Below, piece by piece: positions 43,971 to 54,282 of a stretch of DNA of 64,000 nucleotides (positions within the stretch are counted from its first letter, which is position 1; every line of letters starts with the position of its first letter). Source of the DNA: Prolixibacteraceae bacterium (GTDB taxonomy: Bacteria > Bacteroidota > Bacteroidia > Bacteroidales > Prolixibacteraceae); the NCBI GenBank assembly GCA_947475715.1, contig CANJNY010000008.1, forward strand, positions 1 to 64,000, written 5' to 3'. Under the pieces are notes generated by a model. That model did not search any database. It had not been told where the DNA came from and saw only the letters and a program-made list of their open reading frames with translations. Position numbers and translations under genes: made by a program.

Positions 43971-44876
43971 ATGGACTACCCGGCCAAAATAATTCTGTTT
44001 GGTGAGTATGGAATAATTTTAAATTCCAAGGCTTTAGCAATCCCCTTCCCGCGATTTTCGGGAAGGCTAAAAGTTACTCAAAGTTCAGATCTAAAACTTT
44101 CAAAAAAAGCTTTAGAATCTAACGCAGCCTTATCTGAATTAAATAATTACTTTAAAAATTATAACGAAAAGTTTAAATTTTTGGATCTTATCCGGTTTAA
44201 TGAGGATGTAAATCAGGGATTGTACTTTGACTCCTCAATTCCATCCGGATCGGGTTTAGGCAGTTCAGGGGCACTTACAGCGGCGCTTTATGACAAATAT
44301 TGTACCGTTAATCATTTGAATGATTTACAGGTAATCAAAAATAAACTGGCTGATATTGAATCGTGCTTTCATGGTATAAGTTCAGGAACCGATCCATTTA
44401 TATCCTGGATACAGAAACCGGTACTGCTTGAGAACGACAGTTCCCCTAATGCGTCGATTGACCTCTCCCCTTTTTTAAAAAACTACACCTTATTTCTAAT
44501 CAATTCGCATGCTATCGGAAATACAGGTGCCCTGGTAAATCTATTCATGAAAAATTATCAGCAACCCGATTATAAAGAAAAGATTGATCATCACTATCTC
44601 CCCATAATAAATCAAACTATTGAAGCTGTTTTAGCAGCTGATTTTAGTACTTTTGAATCCTCAATAAGTAAGTATTCGCAGTTTCAGCTTAACTATCTCG
44701 GACAAATGATCTCACCCGATATGGTCAACTTTTTTAAGCATGGAAATGAGAGCGGTGATTTTTACCTAAAAATCTGTGGTTCAGGAGGTGGTGGATTTAT
44801 TCTGGGTATTTCAAGCCAACCGGAGAAAGCAGAAGCTTATTTTAATTTAAACCATCTTGATTATTTGATTGTTTAA
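43971..44876 (+). CDS. mvk: Mevalonate kinase
   Basis: A 301-residue GHMP kinase with 'AKIILFGEYGIIL', the ATP loop 'SGSGLGSSGALTAALYD', 'IESCFHGISSGTDPFISW' (catalytic Asp in the Ser-Gly-Thr-Asp-Pro segment), and 'KICGSGGGGFILGI' near the C-terminus. This set fits mevalonate kinase. It starts one base after the mvaD stop and is the last gene of the mevalonate group. Confidence 0.88.
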   Translation: MDYPAKIILFGEYGIILNSKALAIPFPRFSGRLKVTQSSDLKLSKKALESNAALSELNNYFKNYNEKFKFLDLIRFNEDVNQGLYFDSSIPSGSGLGSSGALTAALYDKYCTVNHLNDLQVIKNKLADIESCFHGISSGTDPFISWIQKPVLLENDSSPNASIDLSPFLKNYTLFLINSHAIGNTGALVNLFMKNYQQPDYKEKIDHHYLPIINQTIEAVLAADFSTFESSISKYSQFQLNYLGQMISPDMVNFFKHGNESGDFYLKICGSGGGGFILGISSQPEKAEAYFNLNHLDYLIV

Positions 44877-44970
44877 AAGATAGCAACTGACAACCAGCGG
44901 CTGGCAACTGGCAGTTGGATACTGACAAAGAATCGTTAATCCAATAAAATATTAAGAACAGATCGAATTT

Positions 44971-45825
44971 ATGAGTACAATTACCCGAAGACTTCCTGAT
45001 TGGATGAAAACACCGCTCCCTTCCGGGAAAGAATATATTGCCTTAAAAAACCTGGCAGCAACTCAGCAGTTAAACACAATCTGTGTAAGCGGTAATTGTC
45101 CCAACAAAGCAGAATGTTGGGGAGCTTCGACGGCCAGTTTTATGATATTAGGTGAAAAATGCACAAGGAACTGTCGATTTTGTGATGTAAAGAATATGAT
45201 TCCTGATCCTGTCGATATGGAAGAGCCGCTCAGATTGGCAGAAACGATTAATGCACTTAAGATTAAGCATTGCGTTATCACCTCAGTAACGCGCGACGAT
45301 CTTGATGACGGAGGTGCTGCACTTTGGGCGTTAACGATTAAAACCGTAAAGAAATTGAATCCCGGCATCACGATGGAAACGTTAATTCCCGATTTTTATG
45401 CCAATAAAGATTTGATCCAACAGGTTATTGATGCCAGACCCGAAGTGATTTCGCACAATATGGAGACGGTTCGCAGGCTTACCCCAAAAGTTAGAGATAT
45501 CGCACGTTATGACCGAAGTCTTAAAGTTATTGGAATTATTGCGGCCTCGGGAATTGTCCCAAAATCAGGAATTATGGTTGGATTAGGCGAAACTGAAGAG
45601 GAAGTCTTCCAAACGATGGATGATCTGCTTGAGGTTGGCTGCAAAGTATTAACAATCGGTCAATACCTTCAACCCAGCTCCCATCATCTGAAAATTGAGG
45701 AGTTTATAAAACCCGAAATCTTTATCAAATACCGCGAAGCTGCTCTTGAAAAAGGTTTCAGCATGGTTGAGAGCAGCCCGCTGGTCCGTTCATCATACCG
45801 TGCCGAAAGACATGTGCACGCATAA
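44971..45825 (+). CDS. lipA: Lipoyl synthase
   Basis: A 284-residue radical SAM enzyme that inserts two sulfurs into octanoyl groups on lipoyl domains. The auxiliary cluster ligands are Cys38, Cys43 and Cys49, with the Arg-Ser-Ser-Tyr motif near the C-terminus. The radical SAM cluster ligands are Cys64, Cys68 and Cys71 (C-X3-C-X2-C). The product serves 2-oxoacid dehydrogenases such as those encoded at both ends of this window. The gap to mvk (94 bases) has imperfect short repeats but no clear promoter. Confidence 0.95.
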   Translation: MSTITRRLPDWMKTPLPSGKEYIALKNLAATQQLNTICVSGNCPNKAECWGASTASFMILGEKCTRNCRFCDVKNMIPDPVDMEEPLRLAETINALKIKHCVITSVTRDDLDDGGAALWALTIKTVKKLNPGITMETLIPDFYANKDLIQQVIDARPEVISHNMETVRRLTPKVRDIARYDRSLKVIGIIAASGIVPKSGIMVGLGETEEEVFQTMDDLLEVGCKVLTIGQYLQPSSHHLKIEEFIKPEIFIKYREAALEKGFSMVESSPLVRSSYRAERHVHA

Positions 45826-45836
45826 GTATCTTTAAA

Positions 45837-46496
45837 GTGAAAAAAAAAATAACTTACAGTAAAGTTCTCGGAGTCAAAAATCTGACCGAATCAACCTATA
45901 TTATTAGTCTCGAAAGGGGTGATTTCAATTTTAAGGCCGGGCAATACCTGGTGCTCAAAGTTACGGGAGAAAATAAGGCGCGCGAATATTCGATTTACAG
46001 TCCGGAAGATTCTCCTGCCATTGATCTGCTGATTAAAGAGGTAGATAATGGCGAGGTTTCCAAAGAATTAAAATATATGCCCATTGGGACCAATGTGGAA
46101 CTTACCGGTCCTTTTGGTTTTTTTGTACTCCGGGAAGATAAAAATGGCTTAAATAATCATTATACCTTTATCGCTACCGGTACCGGTATATCTCCATTCC
46201 ACAGCATTATTTTATCGAATCCGGATCTTAACTATGAGATAATCCATGGTGTTCGAAATGGATATGAAGCTTATGATTCTTCAGACTATCAAGAGGATAA
46301 TTATCATCTTTGTACTTCCCGTGAACAAAGTGGAAATTTTCATGGTAGGGTAACCCAGTATCTTACAGAGAAAGGGATCAGAAAAGATTCAATATATTAT
46401 ATATGCGGAAATTCGGCCATGGTCAATGAAGTGACCGATTTACTTGAGCAGAACGGGATCAAACCTGAAAATATTCGCACAGAGATTTTCTTTTGA
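45837..46496 (+). CDS. FAD-binding ferredoxin/flavodoxin-NADP reductase-like protein
   Basis: A 219-residue flavoprotein reductase. The FAD half has 'GDFNFKAGQYLVLKV' and 'AREYSIYSPED' (Arg-X-Tyr-Ser motif). The NAD(P) half has 'FIATGTGISPFHSIIL' and ends with 'YYICGNSAMVNEVTDLLEQNG'. The fold matches ferredoxin-NADP+ reductases; the partner is unknown. GTG at 45837 is the start, 11 bases after the lipA stop, so it is probably co-transcribed with lipA. Confidence 0.85.
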   Translation: MKKKITYSKVLGVKNLTESTYIISLERGDFNFKAGQYLVLKVTGENKAREYSIYSPEDSPAIDLLIKEVDNGEVSKELKYMPIGTNVELTGPFGFFVLREDKNGLNNHYTFIATGTGISPFHSIILSNPDLNYEIIHGVRNGYEAYDSSDYQEDNYHLCTSREQSGNFHGRVTQYLTEKGIRKDSIYYICGNSAMVNEVTDLLEQNGIKPENIRTEIFF

Positions 46497-46521
46497 CCTC
46501 GATTATTAAATTTTTTAAACA

Positions 46522-46725
46522 GTGTATTCAAAGTACGACCCTTCAGCTTGTGCCCGCTGCAGTAAACTGCATCTTTGCACCGGAACACCGGTCTGCCCCT
46601 GTTTTGATATTCCTGTGCCCGAGCAGACCCTTGAATATATAGCCAATCATTTTGATGAATGTCTTTGTCAGGATTGTATCGATGAGCTAAAAATCGAAAC
46701 AAAGAATAGAAATCCTCGTGATTAA
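46522..46725 (+). CDS. Cysteine-rich CWC-family small protein
   Basis: A 67-residue protein with seven cysteines (CARC, C, CPC, CLC, C) arranged like a zinc-binding pair of knuckles. It matches the cysteine-rich CWC family, with Cys-Pro-Cys where the name motif is. 'LEYIANHFDECLCQDCIDEL' is the typical C-terminus. The function is unknown, and a metal-binding role is inferred. The start GTG at 46522 is the only candidate giving the full pattern. It follows the reductase by 25 bases. Confidence 0.7.
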   Translation: MYSKYDPSACARCSKLHLCTGTPVCPCFDIPVPEQTLEYIANHFDECLCQDCIDELKIETKNRNPRD

Positions 46726-46732
46726 TAACTCG

Positions 46733-46885
46733 ATGTTAGCAAATAGCCATGATTTAACATCACATGAACAAATTTCGGCATATCAGATTGGTTTCAATGA
46801 TCTGCTGGATAATTTTGATCTGCTGATCTCCCAATTCGAATTAATTCCGGAATATGCACCCAATGAAAGTGATATTAGCAATTAG
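46733..46885 (+). CDS. Short hypothetical reading frame (50 aa)
   Basis: An ATG at 46733, seven bases after the CWC gene stop, gives a 50-residue acidic peptide ending at TAG. It has a leucine-rich amphipathic middle ('DLLDNFDLLISQFELI'). No family is recognised. It may be a real short gene in the same transcript or a remnant; the AT-rich following bases hold no clear signals. Confidence 0.3.
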   Translation: MLANSHDLTSHEQISAYQIGFNDLLDNFDLLISQFELIPEYAPNESDISN

Positions 46886-46961
46886 AATCTTACAGATCCT
46901 GATGGACTGCGCCGGTAAAGCCGTCCTTGCTGCGGAAAATGGTTTGTAGGTGCTGAAGACA

Positions 46962-47558
46962 TTATTCCTCCGGATTTTCTCTTTCCGAGAGTAATTTCAA
47001 TAACCGTTTAAAATAAATCTCAAGATTTTCACCCGATTGAATGGGAATAGATTCCAGGGCGGATGAAAAACCATTTATAAAATTAGTATATCTGATAAAA
47101 GTGGCCTGCAGTATAGCCAAATCGTTTGTTTCCCAATAATTCCCCTCATCTGAAAGCTTAAAATCGGTAAAATATTTTTGATTAAGATAACGAAATAGCT
47201 GAATAATAACTTGATGCATCTCACTTCCGGCATATTGCGTTTTAACTGAAATCCGATATAAATATTCATGTTCCGCTCGCACCTCCGTTTTTCCATAGAA
47301 ACACAAGTTTGAATAATCGCTCATCCGTCCATTGGATAGAAAGCAGATAGGAATGGTTTCGCATTGGGGAGGGGTGAAACTAATTCCGTATATTTCCTCG
47401 TTATAATCGGGATTAGTAAACTGATTTTCAGGAAAACTTTGATTGAAAATAAAATATTTCCAATTAAAAACCTTGGCAATATCTTGAATTTCATCAATTA
47501 AGGATGATAACATCTCCGGTTTTGAAATACTTCCACTGTAATGAAAACTTAAACCCAT
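46962..47558 (-). CDS. Hypothetical protein (198 aa)
   Basis: A 198-residue cytoplasmic protein without signal peptide or membrane segment. It begins 'MGLSFHYSGSI', has a predicted helix (15-32), several beta strands with aromatic residues in the middle, and a charged helical C-terminus. It looks like a genuine gene from codon use and composition. I do not recognise the family. It is followed at lower coordinates by an 80-base gap and stands alone. Confidence 0.65.
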   Translation of the reverse strand: MGLSFHYSGSISKPEMLSSLIDEIQDIAKVFNWKYFIFNQSFPENQFTNPDYNEEIYGISFTPPQCETIPICFLSNGRMSDYSNLCFYGKTEVRAEHEYLYRISVKTQYAGSEMHQVIIQLFRYLNQKYFTDFKLSDEGNYWETNDLAILQATFIRYTNFINGFSSALESIPIQSGENLEIYFKRLLKLLSERENPEE

Positions 47559-47660
47559 GATAAACCTCCTTCCATTCTTAATTAAAGGCCAGGCGGGCCC
47601 GAACAGACAATGAATTTACAACAAAAATCCGAAATAAACAATAATTCGACTTTCAAAAAA

Positions 47661-47691
47661 AAAAGCTGCTCCGGTTATGGAACAGCTTTTT
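47661..47691 (-). terminator. Intrinsic terminator of yidC
   Basis: AAAAGCTG (47661-47668) and CAGCTTTT (47683-47690) pair around a GC-containing loop; on the minus strand a T-run follows. Confidence 0.75.
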
Positions 47692-47709
47692 ATCGAATTT
47701 TATTTTTTT

Positions 47710-49653
47710 CTATCTTTTCTTCTGAGGAACATTCCGTTGTTTGGACATCTCCTCAAGACGGGTCTGAAATTTAGATTTTGTAACAGGCATTTTCTGTTTG
47801 GCTTTTAATTGAGCATGAATTGCATCTTCGTTGACCAGCTTTTTAAAGATAAACATCTGAACAAAGGTAAATACCAATGATAAGAAGTAGTATAAACTTA
47901 AACCTGAGGCATAACTGTTAAAGATAAACAGGAACATTACAGGCATCATATACATCATCGTTTTCATTCCTGGCATCTGCTGTGTTCCTGCAGCACTCAT
48001 CTCATTATTATACTTTACATACAGAATATTGGTCGCAGTCATCAATAAACAGAAGAGACTAACATGACTTCCGTACCAGGGTATTTCAAAAGGGAGTGTA
48101 GCTATTGAATCAAACGAGGAAAGATCATGTGCCCAAAGGAAGCTTTGTTGCCTTAATTCGATTGAAATAGGGAAGAAATAGAACATTGCAACCAGGATTG
48201 GCATTTGAAAGAGCATCGGTAAACATCCACCCATCGGATTTACACCCGCCTTCTTATAGAGTGCCATTACAGCCTGCTGCGATTCCATCTTTTTTTCATC
48301 GCCATATTTCTTTTGGATCTCTTCAACTTCAGGCTTTAATAATCGCATCTTAGCCTGTGAGATATAAGACTTATAGGTAAATGGAGCGACGATAAGCTTG
48401 ACATAAATGGTCAACAGTAAAATAATTAATCCAAAATTGCCGATATATCTTCGCAGAAAATCAAAAGCAGGAATAATGATATATTTATTTACCCAGCCAA
48501 TTACTGTCCAACCCAGCGACAACTCCTCTTCCAGATTAATATTGTATTGTTTAAGGGTATTATACTGATTAGGACCAAAATAGAACCTTGCCGGAAAAGT
48601 TTCGCTTCCCGAATTATCCAATGGGATTGTTAAATCTGCACTCATATCCGAAACAAAGGCTGGATCTTTATCCCTTATTTTGGTACTTACCTGGCCATTT
48701 AGAAAGGCTTTATCAGTAGCAATTAAGGCCGAAGAGAAGAATAGCGTCTTGAAACTAACCCATTCAACTTTGGTTGTCAATGGCTTTGTTTCAGATTTTG
48801 TAGGGGCAATTTTATCAACCTCATCCTTGAAATATTTAAAATAGCTGGTTGCATAGTTGTCTTCTCCAAATTTTGAAACCTTCTCCTGCCTTGGTAATTC
48901 CATCGTCCAGGCAAAATTAATATAGTTTGAATTAGCACCCATTACGTTTTTAAGACCTGAGGTGTGGATATCAAATCCAACCATAAAGGAATTATGTTTC
49001 AAGGAATAGGTATATTCAACAAGGACACCGTTTCCTGCATCAAGACGCATTGTAAGCGATTTGGCTCCCGCTTTTCCTTCTGCATTAAATTTTTCGCGAC
49101 CCTCCTTCCCTTTTGAAACAGCTGCTCCCGAAACTGTAAGAACAGTATCAGTTACAGAAGGGACAAAAAAGAACTGGTCGGTCTGAATACTCTTATTTTG
49201 CGAAAAGAAATTTAGTCCAAAGCGGTTTTTATCCCCTTCAAAAAGAATAAGTGGTTCGCCATTAAACCTTTTATATCCCTTTAATTCAACGGAATAAATT
49301 TTACCACCCTTATTTGAAATCTTGATTTTCATCAGATTATTCTCCAGCGTAATCAAATGCTCATTACCCTTGACAGCGTCTGAAAAAACGCCGTAAAGAC
49401 TTTTCAATTCATTGTTTGCCTGGGCTTTACCGGTACTGTCAGAACTAAAACCTGACAATTTTGTTTTAAGAGCTGCATCGGTCTCTTTTGCTTTTAGATC
49501 AGCTTGCCGACTATTCTCTGCTTCTACCTGAACAATTGAATCATTTTGACGTTTTGCTGCATCAATTTCGCTTTGCGAGGGTTTATTAAAGTAACTGAAG
49601 GTAATGAGAATGAAGAAAATCAGGGCGAGGCCTGTAACCGTATTTTTATCCAT
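47710..49653 (-). CDS. yidC: Membrane protein insertase YidC
   Basis: A 647-residue protein. An N-terminal membrane helix (8-24) is followed by the large periplasmic P2 beta domain (about 60-370) and the Oxa1-type insertase domain (about 390-620, with 'LLLTIYVKLIVAPFTYKSYISQAKMRLLKPEVEEIQKKYGD', 'QMPILVAMFYFFPISIELRQQSFLWAHDLSSFD'). The charged C-tail ends with Lys-Lys-Arg. It inserts and folds inner-membrane proteins with or without SecYEG. It follows pyrG by 21 bases on the same strand, so they probably share a transcript. Confidence 0.95.
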   Translation of the reverse strand: MDKNTVTGLALIFFILITFSYFNKPSQSEIDAAKRQNDSIVQVEAENSRQADLKAKETDAALKTKLSGFSSDSTGKAQANNELKSLYGVFSDAVKGNEHLITLENNLMKIKISNKGGKIYSVELKGYKRFNGEPLILFEGDKNRFGLNFFSQNKSIQTDQFFFVPSVTDTVLTVSGAAVSKGKEGREKFNAEGKAGAKSLTMRLDAGNGVLVEYTYSLKHNSFMVGFDIHTSGLKNVMGANSNYINFAWTMELPRQEKVSKFGEDNYATSYFKYFKDEVDKIAPTKSETKPLTTKVEWVSFKTLFFSSALIATDKAFLNGQVSTKIRDKDPAFVSDMSADLTIPLDNSGSETFPARFYFGPNQYNTLKQYNINLEEELSLGWTVIGWVNKYIIIPAFDFLRRYIGNFGLIILLLTIYVKLIVAPFTYKSYISQAKMRLLKPEVEEIQKKYGDEKKMESQQAVMALYKKAGVNPMGGCLPMLFQMPILVAMFYFFPISIELRQQSFLWAHDLSSFDSIATLPFEIPWYGSHVSLFCLLMTATNILYVKYNNEMSAAGTQQMPGMKTMMYMMPVMFLFIFNSYASGLSLYYFLSLVFTFVQMFIFKKLVNEDAIHAQLKAKQKMPVTKSKFQTRLEEMSKQRNVPQKKR

Positions 49654-49674
49654 AAATAGTGTTGATCGTATTTT

Positions 49675-51303
<1,629 letters not shown>

Positions 51304-51384
51304 CTAAAAGTTTGCAAAGTAACGAATTTTAATCGTAAACCCCGTATGAAAGGATTAAAATTCGGTTACATTCCTGAATCGAAA

Positions 51385-51430
51385 AGTCCGGGCCCGACTG
51401 GTTCATACTTGAACAAGTCGGACTCGGACT
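51385..51430 (-). terminator. Long GC-rich hairpin between DUF349 gene and pyrG
   Basis: AGTCCGGGCCCGACT (51385-51399) pairs with AGTCGGACTCGGACT (51416-51430), 13 of 15 bases, with an additional inner palindrome GTTCA/TGAAC in the loop. On the minus strand it is followed by TTTT. It is probably the DUF349 gene terminator, although the T-run is short. Confidence 0.55.
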
Positions 51431-51453
51431 GAATTTACGCTAAAAGTAAAACG

Positions 51454-53742
51454 TCAGTTGATCTCCTCTTGAGAATCGATTATCTTTAACTTCTCCTTGA
51501 GATAATCTATCTGAACCTTAATCTTATCGATCTGAATATTTACCCCTTGAATCAATGATTGAGCCCCCTTGCTTGTACCGAAGAATCCAACATTATTACC
51601 GAGTGTATTTATGTCATTTTCAAGCTGTTTAAGATGCTGCGAACACCTGTCACGCTCCATATTAATCTTCGACCAACCACGTGGCTGAGAGGCCAGATGT
51701 TCAATTTTACTCTTAAATTTATAGAGTCCCATATCCTGATCATCCAATTTTAACTGATCAAAATAGCCATCAATTAACCCGTGATAACGTGCCTGTAACT
51801 CCTCTTTTTTGCGGAATGGCACAAAACCAATATCTGACCACCTTTCCTGGAATTTCTTAAGAATTTCAATATCTTCCTTCGGATTCCCGATCGCCTTAAA
51901 ATTTTCAATTTCAGCAATCAACGCCTTTTTAGCCTTGTAATTTTCATCCTGATCACCCGTGACACCAGAAAAATGGGTTGTTTTACGATTAAAGAAATCG
52001 TCGCAAGCACTTCTGAACCGTTTCCAGATTAGCTCAGATTGTTTACGTGGAACAGGTCCAACTTCCTTCCATTTCTTCTGAAGTGCAATCAGCTTATCGG
52101 TTGTCGCCTTCCAGTCATCTGACTCTTTTAATTTTTCAGCCTGCTCACAAATTTCCAATTTAAGTGCCAGGTTTTTATTGAGTTGATCTTTACTCTTATT
52201 CCAAAAGTTACGTTTGTTTTGAAAGAATGCATCATTGGCTGCCCTGAAACGCTCCCAAACTTTAGCATTTTCTTTGCGTGGACCAAATCCCGAATTTTTC
52301 CAGGCTTCCTGCAACGATATTACCTTTTCTGTAATATCATTCCATTCGCGGGGATTTTCAGAAGTAAATTCACAATATTGCTCTGCTAATTCACAAAGCT
52401 CAATCTTCTTCTGCAACTGTTCCTTCTGTGTGGTTCTCTCCTGCTCAAAAAACTGCTGATAACGCTTATTGATCAGCGTTGTGGCAGACTTAAACCGCTC
52501 CCAAAGTTCCTGCTTACTTTCACGTGGAACAGGTCCAATTTCCCTCCACGACTCATGCAGTTTTTGAAGCTCTCTGAAAGTAAACAATGCCTCAGCATCA
52601 GCCGAAGCTGCCAGTTCTTCCGCCTTCAGACAAAGCTTGTTCTTCTCGTCCATATTCCGGCGAAGATCCAAATCGCGCAACTCCCGGTTTATCTTTACAA
52701 AATCATAAAAAAGTTCAACGTTATAATGGTAATTTTCCCATAAATCTTTAACCTTTGTTTGAGGAACCTGCCCGATATTCTTCCATTTATCCTGAAGATT
52801 ATTAAACTCCTGAAAAGTCATATTAATTGACTCTTCACTATTGATTAACGATTTAATCTCTTCAATAATTGCCAGTTTTCTATGGTAATTATCCTCTTTT
52901 ACTGCTTCCTGCTTCTTATTTAACTCGGCCCGTAAATTTTTATATTCACGAAGCAAATCCTTTAATTCAGCTTCATTTGCATCTTCCTGAACTTCAAACA
53001 ACTCTTCTTCATTACCCTGAGCAATGAAAGCCGCTTTCTGCTCCTGAATCTCGACATTACGAATTTTATAAAAACACCCTTTAATCGCTTCGGCATGAGG
53101 CCTGATTTCATCCGCAGTACCTTCAGACAATATTTTTCTTAACGTATTAACTAATTGTATTTTACTGTAGGAAGAATAATCATGTATCGGAATGGCATGA
53201 ACATCAGATTCCCGATCGCTAAAAAGATCATCATCGTCATCAGATTCTTCCGGAACCTGAACAATCTGATCAATCAGGGTCGTTTCTGCAATTCCTGCAA
53301 CTTCAATAACCGGTTTTGGTATATTACCCAGATTAATAACAGGTTCGGTAATCTCTATCTCCTTTTCAACTAAAATAGATTCCTCCAAATTTGCTTCCTG
53401 AACTACTTTTGCTTTTAACTCCTTTTTGATAGCAGGTCGCTTTTCGCTCTTCGGAACTTCTGATTTTGCGATGGGTTCTTCTACTATTTCAGGAACTTTC
53501 ACCTCTTCTGATTCATCTTTTGGAGCCGCAACTTCAATGATCTCATCTTCAACACCAATGGGATCGCTTAAAGAGTCTGATTCTTTATCCGGAGCCGGAT
53601 CTACCCTCTCTTCAGCAGATACTACATTTTCACTGTCAGTACTTTCGAGAGTCGCCTCCTCTGGAGTTACTTCATCATTTCGGAGCAACTCAGTCTCTTC
53701 GGATGCTGCGTTTTTTTTCAATTCGTTAGATTCCATCTGCAA
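51454..53742 (-). CDS. DUF349 repeat protein
   Basis: A 762-residue cytoplasmic protein. The first 200 residues are low-complexity and acidic (Glu, Val, Pro, Lys). The remainder is helical and has about five DUF349 repeats, each with the 'Trp-Lys-X-Ile/Val-Gly-X-Val-Pro' and 'Leu/Val-Trp-X-Arg-Phe' pattern (for example 'SWREIGPVPRESKQELWERFKSA', 'KWKEVGPVPRKQSELIWKRFRSAC'). It is common in Bacteroidetes and of unknown function; coiled-coil or scaffold roles are guesses. It may be co-transcribed with nothing else, as the hairpin at 51385 ends it. Confidence 0.85.
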   Translation of the reverse strand: MQMESNELKKNAASEETELLRNDEVTPEEATLESTDSENVVSAEERVDPAPDKESDSLSDPIGVEDEIIEVAAPKDESEEVKVPEIVEEPIAKSEVPKSEKRPAIKKELKAKVVQEANLEESILVEKEIEITEPVINLGNIPKPVIEVAGIAETTLIDQIVQVPEESDDDDDLFSDRESDVHAIPIHDYSSYSKIQLVNTLRKILSEGTADEIRPHAEAIKGCFYKIRNVEIQEQKAAFIAQGNEEELFEVQEDANEAELKDLLREYKNLRAELNKKQEAVKEDNYHRKLAIIEEIKSLINSEESINMTFQEFNNLQDKWKNIGQVPQTKVKDLWENYHYNVELFYDFVKINRELRDLDLRRNMDEKNKLCLKAEELAASADAEALFTFRELQKLHESWREIGPVPRESKQELWERFKSATTLINKRYQQFFEQERTTQKEQLQKKIELCELAEQYCEFTSENPREWNDITEKVISLQEAWKNSGFGPRKENAKVWERFRAANDAFFQNKRNFWNKSKDQLNKNLALKLEICEQAEKLKESDDWKATTDKLIALQKKWKEVGPVPRKQSELIWKRFRSACDDFFNRKTTHFSGVTGDQDENYKAKKALIAEIENFKAIGNPKEDIEILKKFQERWSDIGFVPFRKKEELQARYHGLIDGYFDQLKLDDQDMGLYKFKSKIEHLASQPRGWSKINMERDRCSQHLKQLENDINTLGNNVGFFGTSKGAQSLIQGVNIQIDKIKVQIDYLKEKLKIIDSQEEIN

Positions 53743-53919
53743 TTTCGTTACGGCGATTAAGCCAGGATGTATACAAGATTATTTTTCACGAAAATAGATA
53801 TTTACAAGCTAATCCTCAACTAATTCGAAAACATATTTTTGTTCCAAATAAGCAAGAGGCGGCAGAATAGATCTTAAAGTCCTTTAATGATCTAATTTAC
53901 AATTAAATAATAACTTAAT

Positions 53920-54234
53920 TTAGAATAATATTTTTAGCTTCGTTTCACGCTCTTCAACCTTTTGAGAAATAATATTTTTCAGAATCACATCTGAAGAGGT
54001 AGCATTGATCAGTTTCACAGCCACCGTGACTGGGATTTTAAAGCGCCGGATAAAACTTATTAAACCAAATTTCCGATGCAGATATCTTTCATTTTCAATA
54101 AGTTTTTCTTCTGTTCTCCCCCTGAAAATAAGAAGTTTGTCCTGAAATTGCATTTCAATTTGCTCCCTGGTTATTCCAGATACAGCGATTCCAATTTTAA
54201 ATTTTCTTTTCCTTCGACAATATTGGCATTAAAT
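53920..54234 (-). pseudogene. Frameshifted Hsp20 (alpha-crystallin, IbpA-like) remnant
   Basis: On the minus strand from 54234 the frame reads [10 protein letters not shown], then loses register at a T-run (about 54197), and continues in another frame as [16 protein letters not shown] ... Asp-Lys-Leu-Leu-Ile and 'FIRRFKIPV'. This aligns with the alpha-crystallin domain of small heat-shock proteins such as IbpA. Adding one T in the run would join both parts. No start codon or N-terminal region remains: a TGA lies two codons upstream, next to trmD. An intact reading from ATG 54153 (77 codons) would lack the first strands. Confidence 0.55.
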
Positions 54235-54261
54235 CAAATTGGGAAGATCAATCCGGAATGG

Positions 54262-54269
54262 TATTTTTG
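54262..54269 (+). promoter_or_regulatory. Bacteroidetes-type -7 promoter box for trmD
   Basis: TATTTTTG fits TAnnTTTG and lies 13 bases before the trmD start, leaving a very short leader. Confidence 0.6.
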
Positions 54270-54282
54270 CAGAAAATTAAAT

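Noticed and set aside
54076-54282. In-frame upstream extension of trmD
   Set aside because: The extra 69 codons are not like TrmD, lie over the Hsp20 remnant on the other strand, and the promoter box at 54262 places the transcript start downstream of them.
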